A stretch of 41,702 nt of DNA from Moraxellaceae bacterium (GTDB lineage: Bacteria > Pseudomonadota > Gammaproteobacteria > Pseudomonadales > Moraxellaceae). Shown here piece after piece: positions 7,725 to 15,702 of this stretch (position 1 is its first letter; each line of letters opens with the position of its first letter). The DNA lies in assembly GCA_003543245.1 (NCBI GenBank), contig DPJB01000025.1, forward strand, positions 123,045 to 164,746, written 5' to 3'. The notes under the pieces are model-generated. The model did no database searches. It saw nothing but the letters and a program-made list of their open reading frames with translations, and had not been told where the DNA came from. The translations under genes and the position numbers were made by a program.

Positions 7725-9419
7725 TCAGGCCCTGGTTTTCACGGGGGCGGGGTTATGCACAGGTGTCGGTCGACAGCTGCCTGCAACATCCATCAGTGGA
7801 TCATAGACCTTTGTACGAATGTTCAGCAGGCCGAGCACGGTATGAAACAGGTTGTCCTGTGAGGCTGGTTGTGTGGCCCTGAGCGCAAGGCAGGGCATAT
7901 CAAGGGCATGGCTTCTGGAGAAGCCTTCAGAAAACCACATGTCCATCGGCACATGTGTTTGCTCGTCCGGTGCAATCGCATACGGCATGCTGTGCAGATA
8001 AACACCGTTCTCTCCCAGCGACTCGCCATGATCGGACAGGTAGATCATGGCGGTGTCATGCGTGGCGGATTCAGACTGCAGGAATGCAATGGTCGCGGCC
8101 AGGACATGGTCGGTGTAGAGCAGGGCATTGTCGTAAGTGTTGACGATCTGCTCGCGGCTGCATTGGCCCAGATCACTGCTGTCGCACGTGGGGGTGAAGC
8201 GCCGGAATGCTGGCGGGTAACGCTCGAAATACGCCGGTCCGTGATTACCCATCGCGTGCAGGACGATGACCTGGTCTCCGCCGGATTTTGCCACTTCCCC
8301 GGCGAGGCCGCTGAGTAGTGCTTCGTCCATGCAGGTGTTGCCGTTACAGAGAGGATCATTCCGGATGAATGGGGCGCCTTGTGCGACGACGCCGGTGCAT
8401 ACGCCCTTGCAGCCAGACTGGTTGTCGCGCCAGACAACACGTATGCCGGCGTGCTGGATCACGTTGAGCAGGGATTCGCTCTTATGAATGGCGGCTTCGT
8501 TATAGTGTCTTTTGCCGAAGGGAGAAAAAAGACACGGGACGGAGGTTTCCGTGTTGGTGCCACAACTGGTGACATGCCGGAAATTGATCGTACTGGTTCT
8601 TGCCAGCTCTGGTGTGGTTTGTCGTGCGTAGCCATTCAGGCCCCAATTGGCTGCGCGTGCGGTTTCGCCAAGTACAATGATCAACAGTGTCGGTTTGTTG
8701 TTCACGGTGCCGGTGGGGGCAACGGTTGCATCCATCCCGATGGCGATTTTCTCAGCCGCAATTTCCTTTGAGCGTGATGTTGCGACCCTGGTGAGGGCAT
8801 ACAGGTCATTGCCAGGTGTGACCAGATAACGGATTTCCTTGTGTTCCCGTATCAGGGGTACAAACTGCCGGGAAACAGCGAACAGGCTGCCGGCAGTGAT
8901 GATGAGTGCCACCGCCAGCGCCACCGGACGTTGGTGCAGTGAGCGGGACAGTGGTGGCTTGCTGACTTCCAGTCGCCATACGAAGAGCAACGGTATGACG
9001 GCATACAGGATCATGTGTGGCAGCATGTCCCAGGCGAGAAGATCCCGGGCTTCATGCAGGTCGGTTTGCAGGATGTTCCTGATCATGGCGCTATCCATGA
9101 AAACGCCATACTTCTGCATGAAATAGGTGGTGGCTGCCGTCATCAGAATGAGCAGGACCATGACGGGCCTGGCGGTCCAGCGATTGATCAGGATGGATAG
9201 CAGGATGAACTGCAGCGCGGTCACCATCAGGAAGACGGCAACCAGAAACTCAATTTTTCCTCCTGCAGTCGAGGCGGGCTGTGCACGCATGATGGCCCAG
9301 AAGTGGTTGTTGCAGGCAGTCGAGAAGAACAGGCTGCCAATCAGCGCCAGCGAGGTGGTACTGAGTTGTGGTCGCTGTGACAGCCTGTCAAATACCCTTT
9401 TTTTTAGCGAAGATGACAT
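7725..9419 (-). CDS. eptA: Lipid A phosphoethanolamine transferase (EptA/MCR family)
   Basis: This 564-residue protein is of normal length for EptA/PmrC. Five N-terminal membrane segments (about residues 22-185) precede a periplasmic sulfatase-fold domain. The catalytic set aligns with MCR-1: Glu252 in LGETARAANWG, the nucleophile Thr290 between Cys286 and Cys296, His393 in GNHGPAYF, Asp463-His464 in SDHGESLGE, and His476. Other paired cysteines (337/341, 359/363, 412/420) fit the family's disulfides. The enzyme moves phosphoethanolamine from phosphatidylethanolamine to lipid A, lowering surface charge and polymyxin binding. No two-component regulator gene lies beside it and there are no mobile-element marks, so this looks like a chromosomal intrinsic copy. 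It is divergent from the HNH gene at 9495. Confidence 0.93.
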   Translation of the reverse strand: MSSSLKKRVFDRLSQRPQLSTTSLALIGSLFFSTACNNHFWAIMRAQPASTAGGKIEFLVAVFLMVTALQFILLSILINRWTARPVMVLLILMTAATTYFMQKYGVFMDSAMIRNILQTDLHEARDLLAWDMLPHMILYAVIPLLFVWRLEVSKPPLSRSLHQRPVALAVALIITAGSLFAVSRQFVPLIREHKEIRYLVTPGNDLYALTRVATSRSKEIAAEKIAIGMDATVAPTGTVNNKPTLLIIVLGETARAANWGLNGYARQTTPELARTSTINFRHVTSCGTNTETSVPCLFSPFGKRHYNEAAIHKSESLLNVIQHAGIRVVWRDNQSGCKGVCTGVVAQGAPFIRNDPLCNGNTCMDEALLSGLAGEVAKSGGDQVIVLHAMGNHGPAYFERYPPAFRRFTPTCDSSDLGQCSREQIVNTYDNALLYTDHVLAATIAFLQSESATHDTAMIYLSDHGESLGENGVYLHSMPYAIAPDEQTHVPMDMWFSEGFSRSHALDMPCLALRATQPASQDNLFHTVLGLLNIRTKVYDPLMDVAGSCRPTPVHNPAPVKTRA

Positions 9420-9494
9420 TGTGTTGCCCGATCGGCAGATGCAGGCGGAAAGGATAGGGCAACAGCCTTAAGGCGGCATTAACAGGAGCGAATC

Positions 9495-9842
9495 ATGGCG
9501 GCAGACAACATGGGCGGCGGCAGTGATTATGCGCGCCGGGAGCAAGGGTATCGTGACCGTGCGCTCAAGCTGTACCCGTGGATATGCGGACGTTGCAGTC
9601 GCGAGTTCACATATTCGAACCTGCGTGAGCTGACCGTGCATCACAAGGATCACAATCACGAGAACAACCCGCCTGACGGCAGCAATTGGGAGCTGCTCTG
9701 CCTGTATTGCCATGACAACGAGCACTCGAAATACCATGAGCACCGTTTGTATGGCGGCGATGAAACGCCGCGGGAAAAAGAGCCCGAACCCGCCCGGCAT
9801 AATCCCTTTGCCGGACTGAAGGGGCTGCTCGACAAGAAGTGA
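9495..9842 (+). CDS. yajD: YajD-like HNH nuclease family protein
   Basis: This encodes 115 residues with a strong ribosome site (AGGAG seven bases before the ATG). A zinc-binding HNH fold is visible: C31GRC34, the VHHKDHNHENNPPDG segment carrying the catalytic His pair and the Asn, and C68LYC71 followed by DNEH. This arrangement and length match YajD of Escherichia coli and Pseudomonas, an HNH protein of unproven biological role. The C-terminus is a charged tail. It is transcribed divergently from eptA and converges on the ovoA gene with a 33-base gap, so it is probably monocistronic. Confidence 0.88.
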   Translation: MAADNMGGGSDYARREQGYRDRALKLYPWICGRCSREFTYSNLRELTVHHKDHNHENNPPDGSNWELLCLYCHDNEHSKYHEHRLYGGDETPREKEPEPARHNPFAGLKGLLDKK

Positions 9843-9875
9843 GCGCTGCCCCGGGTTGCGGGCGTCAGCGCGTGC

Positions 9876-12014
9876 TCAGCGTATGCGCTCCCAGAGCGTG
9901 ACTTCCGACAGGGTGTGCTGGAATTTCCGGCGGGTTTCGCGAATGACAAAGGGCACATCCCGGGGGGCCTGCACCAGACGGAAGTGCTGGCCGAGAATCG
10001 CCTTCAGTCCGTCAAGGGTGGTGTAGCTTTCGCCATCCTTCTTGAAGCCACCAATCCAGTCTTCGCGCCTGGTGTGCTCTTCCAGCCAGGTGTAGGGCGA
10101 CGTGATCATGAGTATGCCACCGGTGTTCAGTCGTTTGTGAATGCTGCGCAGGAACTGTGCCGGATTGTAGAGACGGTCGATAAGGTTGGCGGCGAGGATG
10201 AAATCGTAACCCGACAGGACGGGTTTCAGGTTGCAGGCATCACCCTGCAGGAAATCCACCTTGTTGCGCACGGGCTCAAGCCCCATGTCGGCAAGGCGCC
10301 GTGTCTTGTACGACACCAGTTCACCTTCGTCGGCAAGCATGTAGCGGATGCTGCCATGACTGGCCAGTTGCACGCCAAGATTAATGAACCGCGCCGAGAA
10401 ATCCACGCCGGTCACGTGATCAAAATGCCGGGCCAGTTCAAACGTGGCGCGTCCGGTGGCGCAACCAAGGTCGAGGGCCGTGTGCGCCGGTCTGCCGGCC
10501 ATGGCAGCAATGGCAATATGTGCCAGCGCCTTCGGAAAATTGGCAACACCGTAATACTCATCGCCGTAATGAAATTCGGCGTACTCCGACAATTGCTTGT
10601 CGCTCTCGTAATAAATGTTCGGGGCTGTGGCGGTATCATCACTCACTACATAACGAAAACCTGCATGCTGGAAGAAATGGCGGCGGAAGGCATAACGTGA
10701 TGAAGGTTGAGCTTCGTTGCCGCAGGAAATCCACGAGCCACCCTTGATCAGGTTGTGACGGCCATCAAACGTGGGCGTGGTGAAGTCGTCATAGATCGGG
10801 TGGACTTCAAAGCCTTCAAAGGGGTAGATCGGGGTTTCTGTCCATTGCCAGACATTGCCGACGACATCGTAAAAATCACCTTGTGCAAACATATTGACCG
10901 GGCAGGATGAGGAAAAGTGGTCAAGATGAATGTTCGCGTTGGCTTTCTGGTCAGAGGGAATTTCGCTGAGACCGGCAACGTCATGCAGGCGATACCATTC
11001 GTCTTCGGTGGGCAGTCGTACTTTCTGGCCGGTCTGAATGGCTTTCCAGTGACAGAATGCCTTGGCTTCGTGGTAATTCACGTCGACAGGCCAATCCCAT
11101 GGCATCGGGATTTCCTGTGCCATCAGGCGCAATTGCCAGCCGGTGGTGCCGCTTACCCAGAAGGATGGATGGGCCGCACCGGCGAAATTGCGCCAGCCCA
11201 GTCCTTCCTCGCTCCAGAGAGTGTCGTTGCGATAACCGCCCGCTTCCACGAAGGCCAGAAACTCATGATTGCTGACCAGATAACGGCTGGCCTGGAATTC
11301 GGTCACGTCAGATTCACGAACACCGTACTCATTGTCCCAGCCATATGCCGGTGCCGTGCGCGGCTTGCCCATGCGTGCAATACCTGCCGGTACCGGTAGC
11401 AGGGTATTGGCGGGAGGCTCGCCGCTGGTGGTGCAGGGCGAAAATTCCGGCAAGGGCTGCACATACTGCAGTGCATGCTGGCGCATAAGTACCGATGAGG
11501 TTTCGAGGTGGATCTGCTCGTGCTCGATTCCCATCACGATGGCCCACCACGGATTTTCCCAGTCAATCGGCAGCGTTAGAGGAACGTCCCGGATGACGCG
11601 ATCCACCACGGCGCGAACCTGCTTGCGGTAGTCGGCCAGAGCGCTGACCGTAGGCCAGTCATAATTGGCTTCGTTGAGGTCGTCCCAGCTCATTTCATCC
11701 ACGCCCACGGAAAACATGGATTCAAACTGCGGATTTATGCGTTCGTGGATCAGGCCGGCCAGCAACAGCTTGTTGATGAAGAAGGTGGCCGTGTGGCCGA
11801 AGTAGAAAATCAGCGGATGGCGCAGGGCAATGGGCTTGCGGAAATAGGCCTCGTCGCAGGTCAGTGTCCTGAACAGGTTTTCGTAGCGGGTGAACGTGGC
11901 ATTGAAGTAGTCACCCAGGGTGCGCCGCATGGTGGCTTCATCAGAGCCATTCAGCAGGGGCGTACGCAGAAACAGGTCGGTCACGTCTATGGCTCTCTCG
12001 GCAGTAACTGGCAA
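9876..12014 (-). CDS. ovoA: OvoA: 5-histidylcysteine sulfoxide synthase fused to mercaptohistidine methyltransferase (ovothiol biosynthesis)
   Basis: Up to 712 residues cover the three domains of OvoA. Residues 15-200 are a DinB-like iron-binding domain whose three histidine ligands can be placed at His74 (GHTATFF) and His165/His169 (HEQIH). Residues about 200-480 are a formylglycine-generating-enzyme-like domain (LPTEDEWYRL, NVWQWTETP, IKGGSW, RYAFRRHFF). Residues about 495-712 are a SAM methyltransferase with ALDLGCATGRA. The enzyme joins cysteine to the imidazole of histidine with O2, and the last domain N-methylates the thiol to give ovothiol A. Homologues that make ergothioneine (EgtB) lack this end domain in this form. 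The start is uncertain: TTG at 12014 or GTG at 11984, with no ATG available. No OvoB lyase gene is in the window. Confidence 0.92.
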   Translation of the reverse strand: MPVTAERAIDVTDLFLRTPLLNGSDEATMRRTLGDYFNATFTRYENLFRTLTCDEAYFRKPIALRHPLIFYFGHTATFFINKLLLAGLIHERINPQFESMFSVGVDEMSWDDLNEANYDWPTVSALADYRKQVRAVVDRVIRDVPLTLPIDWENPWWAIVMGIEHEQIHLETSSVLMRQHALQYVQPLPEFSPCTTSGEPPANTLLPVPAGIARMGKPRTAPAYGWDNEYGVRESDVTEFQASRYLVSNHEFLAFVEAGGYRNDTLWSEEGLGWRNFAGAAHPSFWVSGTTGWQLRLMAQEIPMPWDWPVDVNYHEAKAFCHWKAIQTGQKVRLPTEDEWYRLHDVAGLSEIPSDQKANANIHLDHFSSSCPVNMFAQGDFYDVVGNVWQWTETPIYPFEGFEVHPIYDDFTTPTFDGRHNLIKGGSWISCGNEAQPSSRYAFRRHFFQHAGFRYVVSDDTATAPNIYYESDKQLSEYAEFHYGDEYYGVANFPKALAHIAIAAMAGRPAHTALDLGCATGRATFELARHFDHVTGVDFSARFINLGVQLASHGSIRYMLADEGELVSYKTRRLADMGLEPVRNKVDFLQGDACNLKPVLSGYDFILAANLIDRLYNPAQFLRSIHKRLNTGGILMITSPYTWLEEHTRREDWIGGFKKDGESYTTLDGLKAILGQHFRLVQAPRDVPFVIRETRRKFQHTLSEVTLWERIR

Positions 12015-12163
12015 CGAATCAGGGCAACTACTCTAGCAGCATTTGTGGGGAACAACGCTGCTACAGCACGTGGTCAGACGGTATGCGGGGTCGCCGGGCT
12101 TGCCAGTGGCGACAGGAGTGGTAGTTTGGGCAGGTTGCCCCAGTGAATTTGCCGGAACCTGTC

Positions 12164-12829
12164 ATGGCTCATGATGTTGAACCCTTTCGCGCCCGTTACC
12201 GTGCTGCCATCAGTCCTCATTATAACGCCTGGCTGCATGGCGGTTTTGTCTTTGGTTTTGGTGCGCTGTCTGTCTGGTTTTTCCTGCGTCCGCTGCACGC
12301 CGTGTTGCCGCAGGAATGGTTGACGGTGCCGCTGGCACTGGTTTTTTTTAACTGGGGCGAGTACAGCGTGCATATTCATCTGGGGCATCACAAGCACAAG
12401 CTCAGTGCGATGTTCTACACGCGCCATACCGGCGACCATCACAGTTTTTTTGTGGAAGAGCGCATGCGTTATGAGGGCGCCCGGGACTGGCGTGTCATCC
12501 TGTTTCCCGCCTGGCTGATCGTGGTGTTCAACGTGTTGCTGGCGGGCCCGGTCTTCTGGGTGATCAGCCACTTCAGTACCAATGTGGCATCCCTCTTTTC
12601 GGCAACACTGGTTGCCGGTTATCTGGGCTATGAATTTTTTCATTCCTGCGAGCATTTGCCACCGGAGCATCCGCTGGCACGGCTGCCGTGGATTCGCCAC
12701 ATGCGCCAGTTGCATCGCCTGCATCATCGGCGCGACATCATGCAGACGCGCAATTTCAATATCACCTTTCCGTTGATGGACTGGCTGTATGGCACCCTGT
12801 ACTGGGAAGCGCCGCGGCAGCAGGACTGA
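12164..12829 (+). CDS. Fatty acid hydroxylase / sterol desaturase superfamily membrane protein
   Basis: This encodes 221 residues from the ATG at 12164; a GTG seven codons earlier is possible. Four histidine-rich boxes typical of di-iron membrane hydroxylases appear in order: HLGHHKH, HTGDHH, HSCEH and HRLHHRR. Hydrophobic spans lie between them (VFGFGALSVWFFL, LFPAWLIVVFNVLLAGP, FSATLVAGYLGYEFF). Members insert oxygen or double bonds into lipid chains, using O2 and electrons from a carrier. The substrate is not readable, though a fatty acyl chain, sterol or carotenoid would fit the family. The stop codon is followed directly by the next gene, so the two are probably co-transcribed and the unknown exported protein may be functionally linked. 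Confidence 0.82.
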   Translation: MAHDVEPFRARYRAAISPHYNAWLHGGFVFGFGALSVWFFLRPLHAVLPQEWLTVPLALVFFNWGEYSVHIHLGHHKHKLSAMFYTRHTGDHHSFFVEERMRYEGARDWRVILFPAWLIVVFNVLLAGPVFWVISHFSTNVASLFSATLVAGYLGYEFFHSCEHLPPEHPLARLPWIRHMRQLHRLHHRRDIMQTRNFNITFPLMDWLYGTLYWEAPRQQD

Positions 12830-12862
12830 ATGCGGATGCTGATGTGTCATTCTGACGGTGGC

Positions 12863-14026
12863 ATGAGCAGGGCGGGACTGGCGCTGTTCATGCTGCTGGG
12901 CCTCGCAGCTCCTGCGTGTGTGCACGCCACGGATATTGTTTTTCGTGTTGAGCAGGCGACCAATCTGGACATGGATGCAGACAGGCTGGCCGCCATGCTG
13001 GCGTCTGATGCTGTCGAGGTTCGCGTCACCATGGCACCGGTCATTGCCTTGCCCGGGTGGACGGGGCGTATTGGTTTGTGTGGTGTCAGCAGCATTCGGG
13101 ATGTGTGCATCAAGAAGCGCTGGCGTTCGGTTTATTTGCGCGGCAGCAAGGTGCGGCGCACGGATAATGCCTTGCGGTTTCATGTGCCGGGCTGGCACTG
13201 GTTTGGCGTAATGCCCTACCGGCCGGCTGGTCCGGTGCGTGTTTCCCTGCCGCCGTTCTGGCCTGGTGATCTGCCCGTCAATATCGATGCCAGTCTGTTC
13301 GAACTGGAAAAGGATGCTGCGGTGCAACCTCTGGTCGACATGCATCTGCCTGTACCGTATGTCGGCATCGCGAGCTGGCGCGTGGTGCGTCGTGGAAAAG
13401 ATGCAGAAGTGGCGCCTGTCTGGCGGTTGACCCAATGTGATCCGGGGATCGGACTTGATGATGCCGTCATGCCGCAACTGCGGTCGTATCGGCGGGCATC
13501 GGCCCTTGCAGACTGGGCGCGTGCACTGGCCGACAACGCCTGGTGGGCGACGCAGATAGGGGGAGTTCAGCTGGGGCAGGGTGTTGCTGCGGGTGCTGCC
13601 GGGCTGGTCGAGTGGCGCGATGTCACTGTGACGCGTGGCGACAGGCCTCTGCGCTACCTGAGCGTGCTGGAGCCACGGCTGGTGTCGTCGGCTTGTCCCG
13701 GGCGGACACGGCATGAGTACACCTGGCTGGGCGGTACGCTGACTGCGGCCACCATGCAGGAAATTCCGGATGCATTTCCTGATGATGCAATGTGCGAGTC
13801 GGTGCAGGCCACCAGCCGGCAGGTGCTCTGGTGGGATGGTGCGCTGGAGCGCCACAGCCGTCACACGGGCCCTGCGGAGTTCGAGGCATGGGAGCGCTGG
13901 CGTAATGAGGAGCCCGCCTGCAATGACAGGGCTGGTAGTGCGGCGCCGGCAACACAGGATATTGAGCGTGATGCCGTGTACTGGCAGGGTGTTGTCGGGC
14001 GCCCAGAGCCGCAAGGGCCCCGGTGA
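12863..14026 (+). CDS. Uncharacterised exported protein
   Basis: This encodes 387 residues from the ATG at 12863, where a clean Sec signal peptide begins (MSRAGLALFMLLGLAAPAC, cleavage near VHA-TD). An earlier ATG at 12830, adjacent to the preceding stop, would put eleven polar residues in front of that signal. The mature protein is rich in Trp and beta-type sequence, with cysteines in pairs (GLCGVSSIRDVC; SACPG; AMCES; PACND). I do not recognise a domain. It probably acts in the periplasm or outer membrane and is likely translated from the same message as the fatty acid hydroxylase-like gene. Its stop codon abuts the stop codon of the convergent gene at 14027. A 646-codon frame on the opposite strand is judged to be a shadow. 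Confidence 0.72.
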   Translation: MSRAGLALFMLLGLAAPACVHATDIVFRVEQATNLDMDADRLAAMLASDAVEVRVTMAPVIALPGWTGRIGLCGVSSIRDVCIKKRWRSVYLRGSKVRRTDNALRFHVPGWHWFGVMPYRPAGPVRVSLPPFWPGDLPVNIDASLFELEKDAAVQPLVDMHLPVPYVGIASWRVVRRGKDAEVAPVWRLTQCDPGIGLDDAVMPQLRSYRRASALADWARALADNAWWATQIGGVQLGQGVAAGAAGLVEWRDVTVTRGDRPLRYLSVLEPRLVSSACPGRTRHEYTWLGGTLTAATMQEIPDAFPDDAMCESVQATSRQVLWWDGALERHSRHTGPAEFEAWERWRNEEPACNDRAGSAAPATQDIERDAVYWQGVVGRPEPQGPR

Positions 14027-14557
14027 TCAGCGCTTGACCGGATCGGGCGCTGTCTTGGAGCCTTCAATAAAGCTGTAAACCGCCAGGCCAAAGGCAGCGT
14101 GCGGCGTCAGTTTTTTTTCGGCATGCCTGATCAGGATCGCCGTGCCTACCGCTGCTGCATATGCAGCCTCTTCATACGTAAGGCCGAAACGCTCGCGGAT
14201 GGTCGCAAACTCCGGCTCTAGCAGTCGCTGTGATGCCAGGAATTCCAGTTGCGGTTTTCCGGCATTGGCGGTCTCGATATCCACGCTTGCCGCGTCGATG
14301 TTGATGCCAAGCCGGGCCAGTGCGCTGCTGAGCAGGCCGATGAGGTTGGGGCCGCTTTCCGTGGCGACCTGCGAGAGCAGGACGGCACCGGGCTGCACGT
14401 CATTCAGGGCGTGCGCGAAGGACCGGAACAGGAAGGTGCCGGCCATGCGTGCACATCCCGCCACCACGGTTTCTGCCTGCAGGTCAGGCATCAGTCTGAG
14501 GGCGGTCTCGGCAAACACGGGGGCTGCGGATATCTGTTCCTGGCGCAGTCGGGGCAT
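14027..14557 (-). CDS. Conserved-looking hypothetical protein
   Basis: This encodes 176 residues, predicted mainly helical, with no signal peptide. Segments such as VVAGCARMAGTFLFRSFAH and YEEAAYAAAVGTAILIRHAEKK look like amphipathic helices around a small-residue core. No family is recognised and no catalytic motif is evident. It lies 12 bases downstream of the small charged protein gene at 14570-14746 on the same strand, so the two are probably one transcript. Its stop codon abuts the stop of the convergent gene at 12863-14026. Confidence 0.72.
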   Translation of the reverse strand: MPRLRQEQISAAPVFAETALRLMPDLQAETVVAGCARMAGTFLFRSFAHALNDVQPGAVLLSQVATESGPNLIGLLSSALARLGINIDAASVDIETANAGKPQLEFLASQRLLEPEFATIRERFGLTYEEAAYAAAVGTAILIRHAEKKLTPHAAFGLAVYSFIEGSKTAPDPVKR

Positions 14558-14569
14558 GGCGTGTCTCGT

Positions 14570-14746
14570 TCAGTCCTGGGCGTCGGTCTGGCTGGGGGAG
14601 TCGGTTGCCGGCACATCCTCGGCTGCATCCGCCGCATCAGGCGTTGTATCTGCCGGTTTCTGCTTCAGCAGCTGCTTCTCTTCCTTTTTCTTTTTCTTGG
14701 CGAGTTCGCGCTGGCGCTTTTCAAAGGAGTAATTGGGTTTGGCCAT
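14570..14746 (-). CDS. Small charged Lys/Glu-rich protein (58 aa)
   Basis: This short gene starts at the ATG at 14746 and encodes MAKPNYSFEKRQRELAKKKK and then an acidic Pro/Thr/Asp tail ending in DAQD. AAGGAG does not precede it, but the N-terminus closely matches a short family I recall from many gamma- and betaproteobacteria, beginning M-x-KPNYxFEKRQxELxxxKKKEEK. The function is unknown. The basic helix followed by an acidic, probably disordered tail would suit binding to RNA, ribosomes or membrane. It is very likely the first gene of a two-gene unit with 14027-14557. It faces another small Lys-rich gene (14942-15052) across a divergent intergenic region. Confidence 0.8.
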   Translation of the reverse strand: MAKPNYSFEKRQRELAKKKKKEEKQLLKQKPADTTPDAADAAEDVPATDSPSQTDAQD

Positions 14747-14941
14747 GGTCTGTCCTGCTGGGTGATGTGGCGGTAAGGGGAACCGATGCAGGCAGCGGCA
14801 TTGGCAGAACGTGAGTCTGTGCCGCTATTGTATCTGTCGGGAGCCCAATGGTGCTGCAAAAAATGCGGAATGGTGAATATTCCCCCGGCGGTCCCGGCAA
14901 AGGCCTATAGTGGTTGCACTGAAACACACCGGGAGACGGCC

Positions 14942-15052
14942 ATGAGCAAGGGAATGGAACAAAAGAAGGAAACCAAGAAGAAGCCAGCCAAGACGCAGCT
15001 GGAGAAGCGGGTTGAGAAGAAAGAGAAGAAGGAGCAGCGCGACAAGAAGTAA
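14942..15052 (+). CDS. Very small Lys-rich protein (36 aa)
   Basis: This encodes 36 residues, MSKGMEQKKETKKKPAKTQL plus a further KxEKK-type helix ending EQRDKK. The ATG at 14942 has GGGAGA five bases upstream. A longer open frame reaches back to 14786, but its sequence there is Cys-rich and unlike a real N-terminus. Short proteins with this MSKGxExKKETKKxPxKT pattern recur in proteobacteria, from memory, and have no known function. The 195-base interval to the divergent gene at 14746 should hold both promoters. Confidence 0.7.
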   Translation: MSKGMEQKKETKKKPAKTQLEKRVEKKEKKEQRDKK

Positions 15053-15096
15053 TCGTACTGCTGCTTCAGGCACCAGTGGTTGCAACCGGCTGGCCG

Positions 15097-15339
15097 TTAC
15101 TCCGCCTCGGCTTCCTTGACGCGGATGACGCTGCCGGCGATTTTCTTGGCGTTAAGCGACTTGATGGCCGTCTTGGCCTCGATGTGCTTTGGCATTTCGA
15201 CAAAGCCGAAGCCCTTGGATTTGCCCGTTGCCTTGTCCATCACCAGTGTACATGCGCTGACTACGCCGAATTCGGCAAACAGTGCGGTGAGCTCGGCCTG
15301 GGTGGTGTCGCGGGAAAGATTGCGTACCAGTAGTTTCAT
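15097..15339 (-). CDS. RNA-binding protein with one RRM domain
   Basis: The whole 80-residue protein is a single RNA recognition motif. RNP2 is LLVRNL at residues 3-8 and RNP1 is KGFGFVEM near residue 43, with the usual beta-alpha-beta-beta-alpha-beta spacing and ELTALFAEFGVV as the first helix. Such stand-alone RRM proteins bind single-stranded RNA and are often cold-inducible in cyanobacteria and other bacteria. Nothing here shows the regulation directly. It is on the same strand as the VF530 gene upstream, with a 72-base gap, and may share its transcript. Confidence 0.92.
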   Translation of the reverse strand: MKLLVRNLSRDTTQAELTALFAEFGVVSACTLVMDKATGKSKGFGFVEMPKHIEAKTAIKSLNAKKIAGSVIRVKEAEAE

Positions 15340-15411
15340 TGCGGTATCCGTAGGCTGTGTGGTGTGCCCTTGTGCAGGCAGTGTTCAGGGTGTGTTGATC
15401 CGGCGCAAGGT

Positions 15412-15684
15412 TTATTCCTTGCTGCTGTCGTCGGTCAGACCGGACTCCAGCCAGTCGCCGTGGCCGTAAGCCACATAAAAGTCCTCCACCTGCTTGCGCG
15501 CCCATGGCGTGCGGCGCAGAAAGGTCAGGCTCGACTTGATGCCGGGATTGTCGCTGAAGCAGCGGATGCGGATGAAGCGGGCCAGCTCGGGCCAGCCATA
15601 CAGCCGCACCAGTCGCCGCAGCAATGTTTCCAGCGTAATGCCATGCAGCGGATCGCTGGTGGCTGGTGGTGACGTGTTTGTCAT
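15412..15684 (-). CDS. VF530 family (DUF2132) putative DNA-binding protein
   Basis: This 90-residue protein carries the VF530 family signature: DPLHGITLETLLRRLVRLYG, then IRIRCFSDNPGIKSSLTFLR followed by KTPWAR-type RRTPWARKQVEDFY. The Vibrio fischeri VF530 structure has a DNA-binding-like fold, but its biological role is unknown. Short flexible ends flank the domain. It lies 18 bases downstream of the spermidine-synthase-like gene on the same strand, which suggests co-transcription. Confidence 0.88.
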   Translation of the reverse strand: MTNTSPPATSDPLHGITLETLLRRLVRLYGWPELARFIRIRCFSDNPGIKSSLTFLRRTPWARKQVEDFYVAYGHGDWLESGLTDDSSKE

Positions 15685-15702
15685 CGGGTTTGCCTCACAA
15701 GG

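Noticed and set aside
7725..9419. EptA as a recently acquired mobile mcr gene
   Set aside because: No insertion sequence, altered base composition or flanking repeats are visible; it looks like native chromosome.
12074..14014. A 646-codon open frame on the minus strand
   Set aside because: It is rich in Arg, Pro, His and Gln without domains, and lies opposite two frames with good protein features (histidine boxes; a signal peptide). It is a GC-driven shadow.
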